Assembly: GCA_002375495.1 (NCBI GenBank)
Contig: DFLU01000013.1
Coordinates: 12,007-76,006, forward strand
Reading direction: 5' to 3'
Origin: Flavobacteriaceae bacterium UBA3611
GTDB taxonomy: Bacteria; Bacteroidota; Bacteroidia; Flavobacteriales; Flavobacteriaceae
DNA: 64,000 bases
The first letter of the stretch is position 1. Each line of letters opens with the position of its first letter. A program made the position numbers and the translations under genes. This document shows, piece after piece, positions 31,466 to 40,296 of this stretch. The notes under the pieces were generated by a model, which saw only the letters and a list, made by a program, of their open reading frames with translations, searched no databases and was not told the DNA's origin.

Positions 31466-34081
31466 TTATTTCTTAAACTTTACCGAGGCGCTGCGCTGTA
31501 ACATTCGTTTTATTTCGTTTAGCTTCATTAACGCTTCCACTGGGGTTAGCGTGTCGATATCGGTTTCTAAAATTTCATCGCGTATTTCCACCAACAACGG
31601 GTCGTCTAGATTAAAAAAGCTGAGCTGCATCTCTTCTTCTGAAATTGCCTTCATCTTGTCAGAAAGCTCTTCACTAGAATGACTTTTCTCCAAGCGTTTC
31701 AAAATTTTATTCGCACGTTGCAGTACTACTTTGGGCATCCCAGCCATCTTTGCTACGTGAATCCCAAAACTGTGGTGCGAGCCTCCCGGAACCAACTTCC
31801 GCAGAAACAACACATTGTCTTTCAACTCTTTTACCGAAACATTGTAATTTTTAATCCGTGCAAACGTTTCGGTCATTTCATTGAGCTCATGGTAATGCGT
31901 CGCAAACAGCGTTTTAGCCCTACTCGGGTGCTCGTGCAGGTACTCACTAATGGCCCACGCTATAGAAATCCCATCATACGTACTGGTACCTCGTCCTATT
32001 TCGTCTAACAGAATGAGACTGCGCTCAGAAACATTGTTCAGGATACTTGCCGTTTCGTTCATCTCTACCATAAACGTACTCTCCCCCATCGAGATATTAT
32101 CGCTAGCACCTACGCGCGTAAATATTTTGTCTACACAACCCATACGTACCGCAGTTGCTGGAACAAAACTTCCCATCTGTGCCAAGAGTACAATAAGCGC
32201 TGTTTGTCTTAAAATAGCCGATTTACCACTCATGTTGGGCCCAGTAATCATAATGATTTGCTGATTTTCACGATCTAAAAACACATCGTTAGCAATAAAC
32301 GGACTATCGGGTGGCAACTGCTGCTCAATTACTGGATGCCTACCTTCTTTTATATCAAGATCGAAGGTATCGTCTAATAATGGTCGGGTGTATTTGCACT
32401 GTTTGGCATGTGTAGCAAAAGACGCCAAACAATCAAGTTCTGCAATCAGTGATGCCGTTTGTTGTACAGGCGCAATAAATTGAAGCATAAAATCGACCAT
32501 CGTAGCGAATAGTTGCTGTTCTAAGGCCAATATCTTCTCTTCGGCCCCCAAAATTTTAGTTTCATACTCTTTAAGCTCTTCGGTAATATAACGCTCTGCA
32601 CTCACCAGCGTTTGTTTCCGTATCCATTCTGGTGGCACCTTATCTTTATGGGTATTGCGCACTTCAATGTAATATCCAAACACATTGTTAGAAGCAATTT
32701 TAAGTGACGTAATGCCCGTACGTTCACTCTCCCGTTGTAACATAGCATCAAGGTATTCCTTTCCGCCGGTAGCGATAGCGCGAAGGTCATCTAGCTGTTC
32801 TGAAACTCCCTGTGCAACAACTTCACCTTTTCCAATAGCTACAGGGGCCTCTGCAACCAATGTTTCCTTTATTTTGGTCCGCAACATTTCACAATCGTTG
32901 AGTTGCTCTCCTATAATCTGAAGTGATTCATTTTTAGATTGCAACGCCAATTGTTTCACAGGAACAACAGCTTCGAGCGAATTTTTTAGCTGAACTACTT
33001 CTCTCGGATTGATTTTTCCAGTCGCAGTTTTTGAAATCAACCGCTCTAAATCTCCCATTTTCTTGGCGTGCTGCTGAAATTGCGCTAGTACCGATGGCTG
33101 ATCCAACAAAAAACTAACTACCTCATGCCGACGCGTAATTTTTTCGGTGCTCTTTAGCGGAAGCGCCATCCAACGTTTCAACATCCTACCTCCCATGGGG
33201 CTGATGGTTTTGTCGATTATATCGAGCAAGGTAACCGCATTTTGCTGTGTGCTATGGTATAATTCGAGATTCCGAATGGTAAATCGGTCCATCCACACAT
33301 ATTCGTCTTCGGCAATGCGAGCCAACTTCGTAATATGCTGCAATTTGTTATGCTGGGTTTCTCCCAAATAATGCAGTGCTACCCCAGCAGCTACAGTTCC
33401 TGCCTCTAAATGCGAAACCCCAAAACCTTTTAAATTTTTGGTTTCAAAATGTTTATGGAGGGTTTCGGTTGTATATTCGGGTTGAAATACCCAATCTTCC
33501 AAATAGAAGGTATGAAAATTGTCGCCAAAGGTTTCAGAAAAATGCTTTCGTTTCTGTTTGCTGAAAAGCACCTCACTCGGATTGAAATTTTGCAATAATT
33601 TATCTACATACTCGGCGTCTCCTTCCGAAGTTAAAAACTCACCCGTAGAGACATCTAAAAATGCAACCCCAACCACTTCTTTTGAAAAGTGTATAGCCGC
33701 TAAAAAGTTATTCGATTTACTCTGTAAAATATCATCATTCAAGGCTACACCAGGTGTCACCAATTCGGTAACCCCACGTTTTACGATGGTTTTAGTTTGT
33801 TTGGGATCTTCCAGCTGGTCGCAAATAGCTACCCGGCAACCCGCCATGACCAATTTAGGCAAATAGGTATGTAAACTATGGTGCGGGAAACCCGCCAGTT
33901 CGGTCTGGTCGCCACCGTTGTTTCGAGCCGTTAGGGTAATGTTTAAAATCCCCGCCGCCTTCACGGCATCAGACCCAAATGTTTCGTAAAAATCGCCTAC
34001 CCGAAACAACAACAATGCATCAGGATATTTCGCCTTGATGGTATTATATTGCTTCATTAAAGGGGTGGTCTTCTTAGCCAT
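31466..34081 (-). CDS. mutS: DNA mismatch repair protein MutS
   Basis: 871 residues, normal for MutS. The mismatch-binding loop is GDFYETF near residue 35 (Phe-x-Glu). The ATPase core has the Walker A GPNMSGKSAILRQ, followed by SLILLDEIGRGTSTYDG (Walker B and signature), FATHYHEL and a C-terminal helical tail (VEALMKLNEIKRML). It recognises base mismatches and recruits MutL. It starts at ATG 34081. A possible -7 box (TAAATTTG, 34097-34090) lies just upstream. A tRNA transcript begins directly after its stop. Confidence 0.97.
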   Translation of the reverse strand: MAKKTTPLMKQYNTIKAKYPDALLLFRVGDFYETFGSDAVKAAGILNITLTARNNGGDQTELAGFPHHSLHTYLPKLVMAGCRVAICDQLEDPKQTKTIVKRGVTELVTPGVALNDDILQSKSNNFLAAIHFSKEVVGVAFLDVSTGEFLTSEGDAEYVDKLLQNFNPSEVLFSKQKRKHFSETFGDNFHTFYLEDWVFQPEYTTETLHKHFETKNLKGFGVSHLEAGTVAAGVALHYLGETQHNKLQHITKLARIAEDEYVWMDRFTIRNLELYHSTQQNAVTLLDIIDKTISPMGGRMLKRWMALPLKSTEKITRRHEVVSFLLDQPSVLAQFQQHAKKMGDLERLISKTATGKINPREVVQLKNSLEAVVPVKQLALQSKNESLQIIGEQLNDCEMLRTKIKETLVAEAPVAIGKGEVVAQGVSEQLDDLRAIATGGKEYLDAMLQRESERTGITSLKIASNNVFGYYIEVRNTHKDKVPPEWIRKQTLVSAERYITEELKEYETKILGAEEKILALEQQLFATMVDFMLQFIAPVQQTASLIAELDCLASFATHAKQCKYTRPLLDDTFDLDIKEGRHPVIEQQLPPDSPFIANDVFLDRENQQIIMITGPNMSGKSAILRQTALIVLLAQMGSFVPATAVRMGCVDKIFTRVGASDNISMGESTFMVEMNETASILNNVSERSLILLDEIGRGTSTYDGISIAWAISEYLHEHPSRAKTLFATHYHELNEMTETFARIKNYNVSVKELKDNVLFLRKLVPGGSHHSFGIHVAKMAGMPKVVLQRANKILKRLEKSHSSEELSDKMKAISEEEMQLSFFNLDDPLLVEIRDEILETDIDTLTPVEALMKLNEIKRMLQRSASVKFKK

Positions 34082-34089
34082 TCAATTTT

Positions 34090-34097
34090 CAAATTTA
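34090..34097 (-). promoter_or_regulatory. Candidate -7 box of mutS (TAAATTTG)
   Basis: Read on the minus strand it matches TAnnTTTG and lies 8 bases from the ATG. That leaves almost no leader, so the mRNA would be nearly leaderless, or this is not the real promoter. Confidence 0.35.
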
Positions 34098-34208
34098 GAC
34101 CTATAAAAGTACAAAATTGTAAAAAGGTTTCTATAGCACCTCCATCCCGAGTTATCGAATATTATCAACAACTTCAGCCAAAAAAAAGAAATATAACATC
34201 CCACAGAT

Positions 34209-34230
34209 TCAAGCGCTAGGATTCGCTTGA
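34209..34230. promoter_or_regulatory. Inverted repeat upstream of the SpoU methyltransferase gene
   Basis: TCAAGCG (34209-34215) and CGCTTGA (34224-34230) form 7-bp arms with an 8-base gap, ending 7 bases before a -7-like box (34238-34245). It could be an operator or a random hairpin. Confidence 0.35.
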
Positions 34231-34237
34231 GAAATTA

Positions 34238-34245
34238 TATTTTTG
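34238..34245 (+). promoter_or_regulatory. Candidate -7 box of the SpoU methyltransferase gene (TATTTTTG)
   Basis: TATTTTTG matches TAnnTTTG and ends 4 bases before the ATG at 34250, so the transcript would be leaderless if this is used. Confidence 0.4.
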
Positions 34246-34249
34246 CTGT

Positions 34250-34804
34250 ATGAAACACCGCAAACTGAAAAATAGCGAGCTAGACAGACTTGATGTAGAT
34301 GGTTTTAAAGAGGCTGAAAAAACACGACTCACCATTATACTCGACAATATTCGAAGTCTCAATAATATAGGTTCGGTTTTTCGTACGGCCGATGCATTTC
34401 TGATTGAAAAAATCTATCTCTGCGGAATTACAGCGACACCTCCCCACAAAGACATCCAAAAAACGGCCTTGGGAGCTACTGATAGCATGGCCTGGGAATA
34501 CGCAGAAAACACCCTAGACGTTGTTACAAAACTACAAGAAGAAGGTGTTTTTGTAGCCAGTATTGAGCAGGCAGAACTTACTGTGCCGCTACATGAATTT
34601 TCTGTACAACCGGCATTGCACTACGCAGTGATTTTTGGAAACGAAGTAAAAGGCGTACAACAAAAGGTAGTTTCTGCTAGTGATGTGGTGATCGAGATTC
34701 CGCAATACGGCACCAAACATTCCTTAAATATCTCTGTGAGCTGCGGCGTTGTGGTGTGGGATTTTTTCTGTAAGCTGAATGAAATCCGTGGGAAACTAGC
34801 TTAA
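34250..34804 (+). CDS. SpoU/TrmH family RNA methyltransferase
   Basis: 184 residues of the SPOUT (knotted) fold. Motifs: ILDNIRSLNNIGSVFRTADAFLIEKIYLCG (motif 1), VIFGNEVKGVQQKVV (motif 2) and HSLNISVSCGVVVWDF (motif 3). It should transfer a methyl group from SAM to ribose 2'-O of tRNA or rRNA. It lacks the extra N-terminal domain of the RlmB group, so a tRNA target is more likely, but the site is unknown. It converges with the folK-dNK gene and the two overlap by 4 bases. Confidence 0.88.
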   Translation: MKHRKLKNSELDRLDVDGFKEAEKTRLTIILDNIRSLNNIGSVFRTADAFLIEKIYLCGITATPPHKDIQKTALGATDSMAWEYAENTLDVVTKLQEEGVFVASIEQAELTVPLHEFSVQPALHYAVIFGNEVKGVQQKVVSASDVVIEIPQYGTKHSLNISVSCGVVVWDFFCKLNEIRGKLA

Positions 34805-35901
34805 TTGTCTAAGATTTGCTTCAAAAGCTTTAAATAATCGCCACGATTTTTAACAAAATCAATTTCTGAAATATCGATAATCTTCACGCGTTCTTGCGGC
34901 ATCGTTTTGATATAGTCGAAATATCCATCATTAATCTGCTGCAGATATTCGGGCGCAATCCCTTTCTCAAAACTCCGCCCCCTTTTTTTGATGTTTTCTA
35001 GCAGTCGTTCGGTATTTTGGTACAGATACACATACACATCAGGCTTTGGCAGCTCTTTATGCATGAGGTGAAACAGCTTTTTGTACAAATTAAACTCTTC
35101 TTCGGCCAAAGTGACTTTTGCAAAAATCAACGATTTATAAGCGTCATAATCGGCAATGACACAATCTTTAAACAAATCGAATTGCGCAATGTCTTCCAAC
35201 AATTGCTGGTACCGATCTGCCAAAAAAGACATTTCTAACGGAAACGCATACCGATGCTGGTCTTCATAAAACTTTGGCAAGAACGGGTTGTCTTTAAATC
35301 GCTCTAAAATCAGCTTCGCATTAAAATCTTCTGCCATCTTTGAAGCCAAACTGGTTTTTCCAGCCCCAATATTCCCCTCGATGGCAATGTAGTTCAGTTT
35401 TGAAATATCATAGTCTTGTTTCGGGTTCCGAAGCCATTTGGAGAGTTTAGCAACCTTGCTTTTATCTGGTGTTTGGGCCAAAAGCTTCACCATATTGGCT
35501 TGTAATGACGGGTGTACCAATTGTGCATTTACTTCAGCCAGTGGTTGTAATACAAACTTTCGTCCGGCCATACGAGGATGTGGGATCACCAAATTGCTTT
35601 CTGAAAAAGTCTCATTGTTAAACAGCAAAATGTCGATATCGATCACTCTAGAGGCGTAGCCTTTTGTCGTACTTTTTACACGACCTAAGCGCTTTTCAAT
35701 CGCACCGATTTTTTTTAATGCCTGTTTGGCCGTGCTCCCAGATCGCATCCAAATCACACAATTTAGAAATGGCTCCCCTTCAAACCCCATTGCAGGTGTT
35801 TCGTAAACAGAAGAAATTTTATGGATGGTTCCTAATTCTTCAAAAAGCGCATTCACGGCCTGTTGTAAATACATGAAACGGTCTCCCAAATTGCTTCCCA
35901 A
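34801..35901 (-). CDS. folK: HPPK-deoxynucleoside kinase fusion protein
   Basis: At least 366 residues. The N-terminal part (about 1-130) is 6-hydroxymethyl-7,8-dihydropterin pyrophosphokinase: GSNLGDRFMYLQQAV, SSVYETPAMGF, and SRVIDIDILLFNNETF with the metal-binding Asp pair. The C-terminal part (from about 165) is a deoxynucleoside kinase: Walker A IEGNIGAGKTSLAS, ERFKDNPFLPKFYED, and the LID arginine region NIKKRGRSFEKGI. So one protein links folate synthesis and nucleoside salvage. The annotated TTG (35901) cuts into the first HPPK strand: in-frame codons upstream read IYLSLGSNLGD, back to a stop at 35950-35952 without any ATG, GTG or TTG. The real start may be a rare codon (such as ATT) or the sequence has an error. 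Confidence 0.9.
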   Translation of the reverse strand: MGSNLGDRFMYLQQAVNALFEELGTIHKISSVYETPAMGFEGEPFLNCVIWMRSGSTAKQALKKIGAIEKRLGRVKSTTKGYASRVIDIDILLFNNETFSESNLVIPHPRMAGRKFVLQPLAEVNAQLVHPSLQANMVKLLAQTPDKSKVAKLSKWLRNPKQDYDISKLNYIAIEGNIGAGKTSLASKMAEDFNAKLILERFKDNPFLPKFYEDQHRYAFPLEMSFLADRYQQLLEDIAQFDLFKDCVIADYDAYKSLIFAKVTLAEEEFNLYKKLFHLMHKELPKPDVYVYLYQNTERLLENIKKRGRSFEKGIAPEYLQQINDGYFDYIKTMPQERVKIIDISEIDFVKNRGDYLKLLKQILDN

Positions 35902-35986
35902 AGAAAGATAAATGTCGTTGTAGTGGCTAATAGTTACGAGGGTTTTGTTTTAAGACGAAATTAAGGAAAACAAAACGACTGACCAT

Positions 35987-35994
35987 TATCTTTG
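35987..35994 (+). promoter_or_regulatory. Candidate -7 box of the VUT transporter gene (TATCTTTG)
   Basis: TATCTTTG matches TAnnTTTG and ends 19 bases before the TTG start codon at 36014. Confidence 0.5.
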
Positions 35995-36013
35995 TAGTAC
36001 AAACATCATACTT

Positions 36014-36712
36014 TTGAAGCGCTTACCGTTAAAAGATCTGTTATTGGCGCAACGTATCTATCTCATTCTGGGCGCGTTGTTTATTGCTTCGCTAGTGGTG
36101 AGCAATTTGATATTCCAGAAATTCTTTTATTGGGATTTCTTCGGAATCTATCAGTTTGAAATATCTGTGGGCATTCTTCCGTATCCGGTGACTTTTTTGA
36201 TAACAGACATCATCAGTGAAATATATGGCAAGAAAAAGGCCAACCAAGTGGTAACGGCAGGAATTTTCGCCTCTTTTTTTTCTCTGCTCATTGTTTTTGT
36301 AGCAGATGTGGTTCCGGCAACACCTTGGAGCCCCATAGACGACCCACTTTTTAGTAAAGTTTTTGGTGCCACCGCCATTGCTGTATTCGCTTCTATGATG
36401 GCCTATTTACTGGCACAGTACATAGATATTCAGTTGTTTCATTTTTGGAAACGGCTTACAAAAGGAAAACACTTATGGTTGCGAAATAACTTTTCAACCT
36501 TTCTGTCGCAATTTGTAGACACCTTTACCGTACTCCTTTTATTGTGCAGCTTTGGAAAGATAGAATGGCCGTTGTTTGGTGCCTTGCTCTTAAGCGGGTT
36601 CCTATTTAAGGTGCTCGTAGCAGCGTTAGACACACCGCTGCTGTATGCTGCCGTTTATTTTTTCAGAAAACGTTTTAAACTGAAAATAGGTGAAGAACTA
36701 AAACTTGAATAA
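36014..36712 (+). CDS. Queuosine precursor transporter (VUT family, YhhQ-like)
   Basis: 232 residues, mostly membrane helices, with the family's ALFIASLVVSNLIFQKFF, VGILPYPVTFLITDIISEIYGKKKANQVV and QYIDIQLFHFWKRLTKGKHLWLRNNFSTFLSQFVDT segments. E. coli YhhQ takes up preQ0/preQ1 for queuosine in tRNA. It starts at a TTG, the only start in frame before the conserved part. A TAnnTTTG box lies just upstream. The AsmA gene follows after 36 bases, so co-transcription is possible. Confidence 0.88.
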   Translation: MKRLPLKDLLLAQRIYLILGALFIASLVVSNLIFQKFFYWDFFGIYQFEISVGILPYPVTFLITDIISEIYGKKKANQVVTAGIFASFFSLLIVFVADVVPATPWSPIDDPLFSKVFGATAIAVFASMMAYLLAQYIDIQLFHFWKRLTKGKHLWLRNNFSTFLSQFVDTFTVLLLLCSFGKIEWPLFGALLLSGFLFKVLVAALDTPLLYAAVYFFRKRFKLKIGEELKLE

Positions 36713-36748
36713 AAAAACTACCGCCCTTTTGGGCATATATAAATTATT

Positions 36749-39379
36749 ATGAAGAAATTTTTTAAAATAGCAGGAATCACATTGGGGGTTATCATACTAC
36801 TCCTGATACTTGCTCCATTCTTATTTAAAGGTACTTTTGAAGACTTACTGCGGAAAAACATTAACAAAAATCTAAATGCTGAAGTTTCATGGAAATCTAT
36901 GGATCTCAGCCTTTTTAAAAGTTTTCCGAAAGCTGCTGTAGTGGTCAACGACTTTTCAGTGGTAAATAAAGCACCTTTTGAAGGGGATACCCTGGCACGT
37001 GGCGAACAGCTGAAAATAAATATGGGCATTACACAATTGTTTAAATCTGGCAATGACCCCATAATAGTTGACGGACTTCAACTTGATAATGCACTTGTAA
37101 ACATAAAGGTAGATAGCCTTGGGCGCGCCAATTACGACGTAGCCATAAAGAGTGAGGCTCCTATTACTACTTCGGAAACTTCCCAGGAAGACACTGGATT
37201 CGTTTTTGATCTGAAACAATACGAGATCAACAATACCCAACTCCTGTACGCCGACGAGACCACAAAAACATATTTGACCCTCAAAGATATTCACCATGAA
37301 GGAAATGGCGATTTCTCTTTAGATGTTTCAAACTTAGCAACCCAAACCAATGCCCTAGTCTCGCTTAAGCTAGACGACGTTGAATACCTGAATGAAAATA
37401 GTGTTTCATTGGATGCTAATTTTAAATTAGACCTAAAAAACCAAAAATATACCTTCCTCGAAAATGAAGCGAAAATTAATGACCTTCCACTCACCTTTGA
37501 TGGTTTTGTTCAGGTGAATGAGAACAACAGCGAATTAGACCTTACGTTCAAAACACCCACATCCGATTTTAAAAACTTTCTGGCGGTCATCCCAAAAACA
37601 TATGTAAAAGAACTCGATGGCGTGCAAACAACCGGCGATTTTACCGTGGCTGGTACGTTAAAAGGTATTGTAGACGATACCTTCATTCCTACTATGGACA
37701 TAAAAGTACGCAGTAATAATGCCTCTTTCAAATACCCAGACTTGCCTAAAACAGTTCGGAACATTACCATTAGTGCCGATTTGATGAACGAAACAGGGTT
37801 GCCAAAAGACACCTATTTAGTGATTGGTAATCTTACCTTTAAAGTAGACGACGAGTTATTTTCGGCCAACGGAAGCATTAGAAACCTTACTGAAAACGCC
37901 TTGATAAACCTTGCGTTAAAAGGCACTATTGACTTAGCAAAAATTGACAAGGTACTTCCTGTAAAAAATGACCCTCCCCTTCGAGGAATTTTCACTGCAG
38001 ATGTCACTACCAATTTCAGTATGGATGCTGTAGAAAACGAACAATACCAAGACATCAAAACTACGGGGACAGCCCAACTACAAGATTTTACCTATACCGA
38101 TGCCGCTTTTAAAAACCCCATCAATATTGGTAACGCTGCTGTCAGCATGTCGCCAGGCACCATTCAGCTTAATGAGATGAGCGCATCTACCGGTGCCACC
38201 GATGTAAATGCAACCGGAACCATACAGAATCTGATTCCGTGGATTATGGCCAAACAGGACTTAAAGGGAGTATTCAATGTTGAATCGAATACGTTTAACC
38301 TTAACGATTTTATGACCGAAGATGCTGCTGCAGAAACGACCAACAATAAAGGAACAGCTTCCAACACCGGCAATGCGATGGCCAAAAACGACGGAATTAA
38401 AATACCCGATTTTCTAGATGCTACGCTTAATTTTACCGCCAACAAGGTAATCTATGACGATCTTACCCTAGATAATGCCAAAGGAAGTGTGACCATAAAA
38501 AATGAAACAGCAAGTTTACAAAATGTGACATCGTCTCTCTTAGGTGGAAATATTGCCCTTTCTGGAAATGTTTCTACACAAAACCAGACACCAACCTTTG
38601 CAATGGATTTAGATTTGCAACGTGTAGACATTAGCAGCTCGTTTCAGCAATTAGAACTCCTCAGCTTTTTAGCCCCTATCGCAAAAGCGTTAGAAGGAAG
38701 CCTAAGCACCAAAATAAACCTGAATGGTGAGCTAAACCAGAACCTGACACCCAAAATAACTACACTTGCTGGAGATGCACTCGCACAAATACTTACTGCC
38801 GAAGTAGACAAAAGCAAAACCCCACTGCTTTCAAAACTTGGCGAACAGGTAAAATTTCTGAACATCGACAAATTGAGTCTGCGTGATGTGAGCACAGTGC
38901 TTAAGTTCAATAATGGAAATATTGAAGTTCAGCCGTTCGATTTCGACGTAAAAGGGATTAACATCACTGTAGACGGCCGTCATGGTCTCGACAAAAGCAT
39001 CAACTACAACTTGAAAATGGATGTGCCTGCCAGGTATTTAGGAAGCGAAGTATCAAATTTATTGTCGAAACTCGATCCGCAAGAGGCTGAAAACACTACT
39101 GTTGCTTTGCCCGTTAATCTTTCAGGAACCATTACAAATCCGAATATTTCCGTAGACACCAAGGCAGCTGTAAGTACATTAACACAAAAACTGATTGAAA
39201 AACAAAAACAGGATCTAAAAGACAAAGGAACCGACATTTTAAAAGACTTGATCGGGGGAGGAAATACGCCTACTGACAGCACCTCAAATGGAAAACCCCA
39301 AAAACCTACAACCACCGAAGTAGTGACCGATATTTTAGGAGGTTTGTTCGGAAAAAAGAAAAAAGATAGTGTTCAGTGA
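36749..39379 (+). CDS. AsmA family protein
   Basis: 876 residues. One N-terminal membrane helix (IAGITLGVIILLLILAPFLF) anchors a very long periplasmic region. The N-terminal AsmA-like part has LLRKNINKNLNAEVSWKSMDLSLFKSFPKAAVVVNDFSV. The middle is beta-rich. The C-terminal part (LSGNVSTQNQTPTFAMDLDLQRVDI, GSLSTKINLNGELNQNLTP) is an AsmA C-terminal repeat-like fold, seen in proteins that form bridge-like lipid transport grooves between membranes. The tail is low-complexity (KQKQDLKDKGTDILKDLIGG). Likely function: envelope lipid transport or outer membrane homeostasis. Confidence 0.85.
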   Translation: MKKFFKIAGITLGVIILLLILAPFLFKGTFEDLLRKNINKNLNAEVSWKSMDLSLFKSFPKAAVVVNDFSVVNKAPFEGDTLARGEQLKINMGITQLFKSGNDPIIVDGLQLDNALVNIKVDSLGRANYDVAIKSEAPITTSETSQEDTGFVFDLKQYEINNTQLLYADETTKTYLTLKDIHHEGNGDFSLDVSNLATQTNALVSLKLDDVEYLNENSVSLDANFKLDLKNQKYTFLENEAKINDLPLTFDGFVQVNENNSELDLTFKTPTSDFKNFLAVIPKTYVKELDGVQTTGDFTVAGTLKGIVDDTFIPTMDIKVRSNNASFKYPDLPKTVRNITISADLMNETGLPKDTYLVIGNLTFKVDDELFSANGSIRNLTENALINLALKGTIDLAKIDKVLPVKNDPPLRGIFTADVTTNFSMDAVENEQYQDIKTTGTAQLQDFTYTDAAFKNPINIGNAAVSMSPGTIQLNEMSASTGATDVNATGTIQNLIPWIMAKQDLKGVFNVESNTFNLNDFMTEDAAAETTNNKGTASNTGNAMAKNDGIKIPDFLDATLNFTANKVIYDDLTLDNAKGSVTIKNETASLQNVTSSLLGGNIALSGNVSTQNQTPTFAMDLDLQRVDISSSFQQLELLSFLAPIAKALEGSLSTKINLNGELNQNLTPKITTLAGDALAQILTAEVDKSKTPLLSKLGEQVKFLNIDKLSLRDVSTVLKFNNGNIEVQPFDFDVKGINITVDGRHGLDKSINYNLKMDVPARYLGSEVSNLLSKLDPQEAENTTVALPVNLSGTITNPNISVDTKAAVSTLTQKLIEKQKQDLKDKGTDILKDLIGGGNTPTDSTSNGKPQKPTTTEVVTDILGGLFGKKKKDSVQ

Positions 39380-39395
39380 CTCTTGAAAAAGCTGT

Positions 39396-40193
39396 TTAAC
39401 TTGGTATGCTTATCGCCACCACGTAGCCTTCGTTGCTACGAACGTTAAAAACGACGTTATCTTCAAAAATTAGATACTGCCCTTTAATTCCTTTGAGAAC
39501 GCCTTCATAGTGTGGTGTTTTGTCTAAGTTCAAGCTTTTTAATTTGTTGGGATACTGAACAACGGGAAATTCTAAATGGGTTTCGCTGTTGTTTTCTATA
39601 AAATAGGGCATCGCTTCCTCAGGAATAAACGGTTTTAGCTTGTCTCGCCAAGCAATTAAATCTGCATCTTCCACTTCATTCTTTAACATGGTGCGCCAAT
39701 TGGTCTTATCGCCCACATGATCTTTTAGGGCTACTTCGGTGATGCCCGCCAAATATCGATTGGGAACTTCCACAATTTCTATGGCCTCGTGCGCGCCTTG
39801 GTCGATCCATCGTGTAGGGACTTGCGATTTCCGGGTTACCCCTACCTTTACATTACTGCTATTGGCCAAATACACCACATGCGGCTGTAGTTGCACCTTT
39901 TTTTCATAGTCGAGATCGCGGTCTTCTTTGTCTAAATGTGCCGTACTGAGTTCTGGTCGCATGATCCAATCTGCTGCCTGCGGAATTTCATAAAAACAGT
40001 CGTAACAAAACCCTTGGCGATAAATTTTTTTATCGAGCGAACAATTTAAACATTGGTGTTTCAGAAAAGTAATGCCAATTGGTTTGTTCAGCAATTGGTT
40101 CATGTTTAGAAAATCGGTTTCAAACACGAGGTAGTATTGAATGGGGCTTCCATTCTCGGTTTGCATTTTGGTTAAGACACCTTCGTATTGCAT
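39396..40193 (-). CDS. DUF2797 domain-containing protein
   Basis: 265 residues. A cysteine cluster (CLNCSLDKKIYRQGFCYDCFYE, with two CxxC pairs) is a likely zinc-binding site. The middle LANSSNVKVGVTRKSQVPTRWIDQGAHEAIEIV resembles the GIY-YIG-like region that DUF2797 proteins carry. Function unknown. It converges with the AsmA gene, 16 bases apart, and is divergent from the GH3 gene. Confidence 0.85.
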   Translation of the reverse strand: MQYEGVLTKMQTENGSPIQYYLVFETDFLNMNQLLNKPIGITFLKHQCLNCSLDKKIYRQGFCYDCFYEIPQAADWIMRPELSTAHLDKEDRDLDYEKKVQLQPHVVYLANSSNVKVGVTRKSQVPTRWIDQGAHEAIEIVEVPNRYLAGITEVALKDHVGDKTNWRTMLKNEVEDADLIAWRDKLKPFIPEEAMPYFIENNSETHLEFPVVQYPNKLKSLNLDKTPHYEGVLKGIKGQYLIFEDNVVFNVRSNEGYVVAISIPS

Positions 40194-40296
40194 TCGTTTT
40201 TAAGGATATAAATTCGCCTAATTCTGAAAGTGAGCCTAAGGGAAATTCCCTATCAGAAAAAGTATTATTTTTATTGCATAAAGATAACAGAAAATA

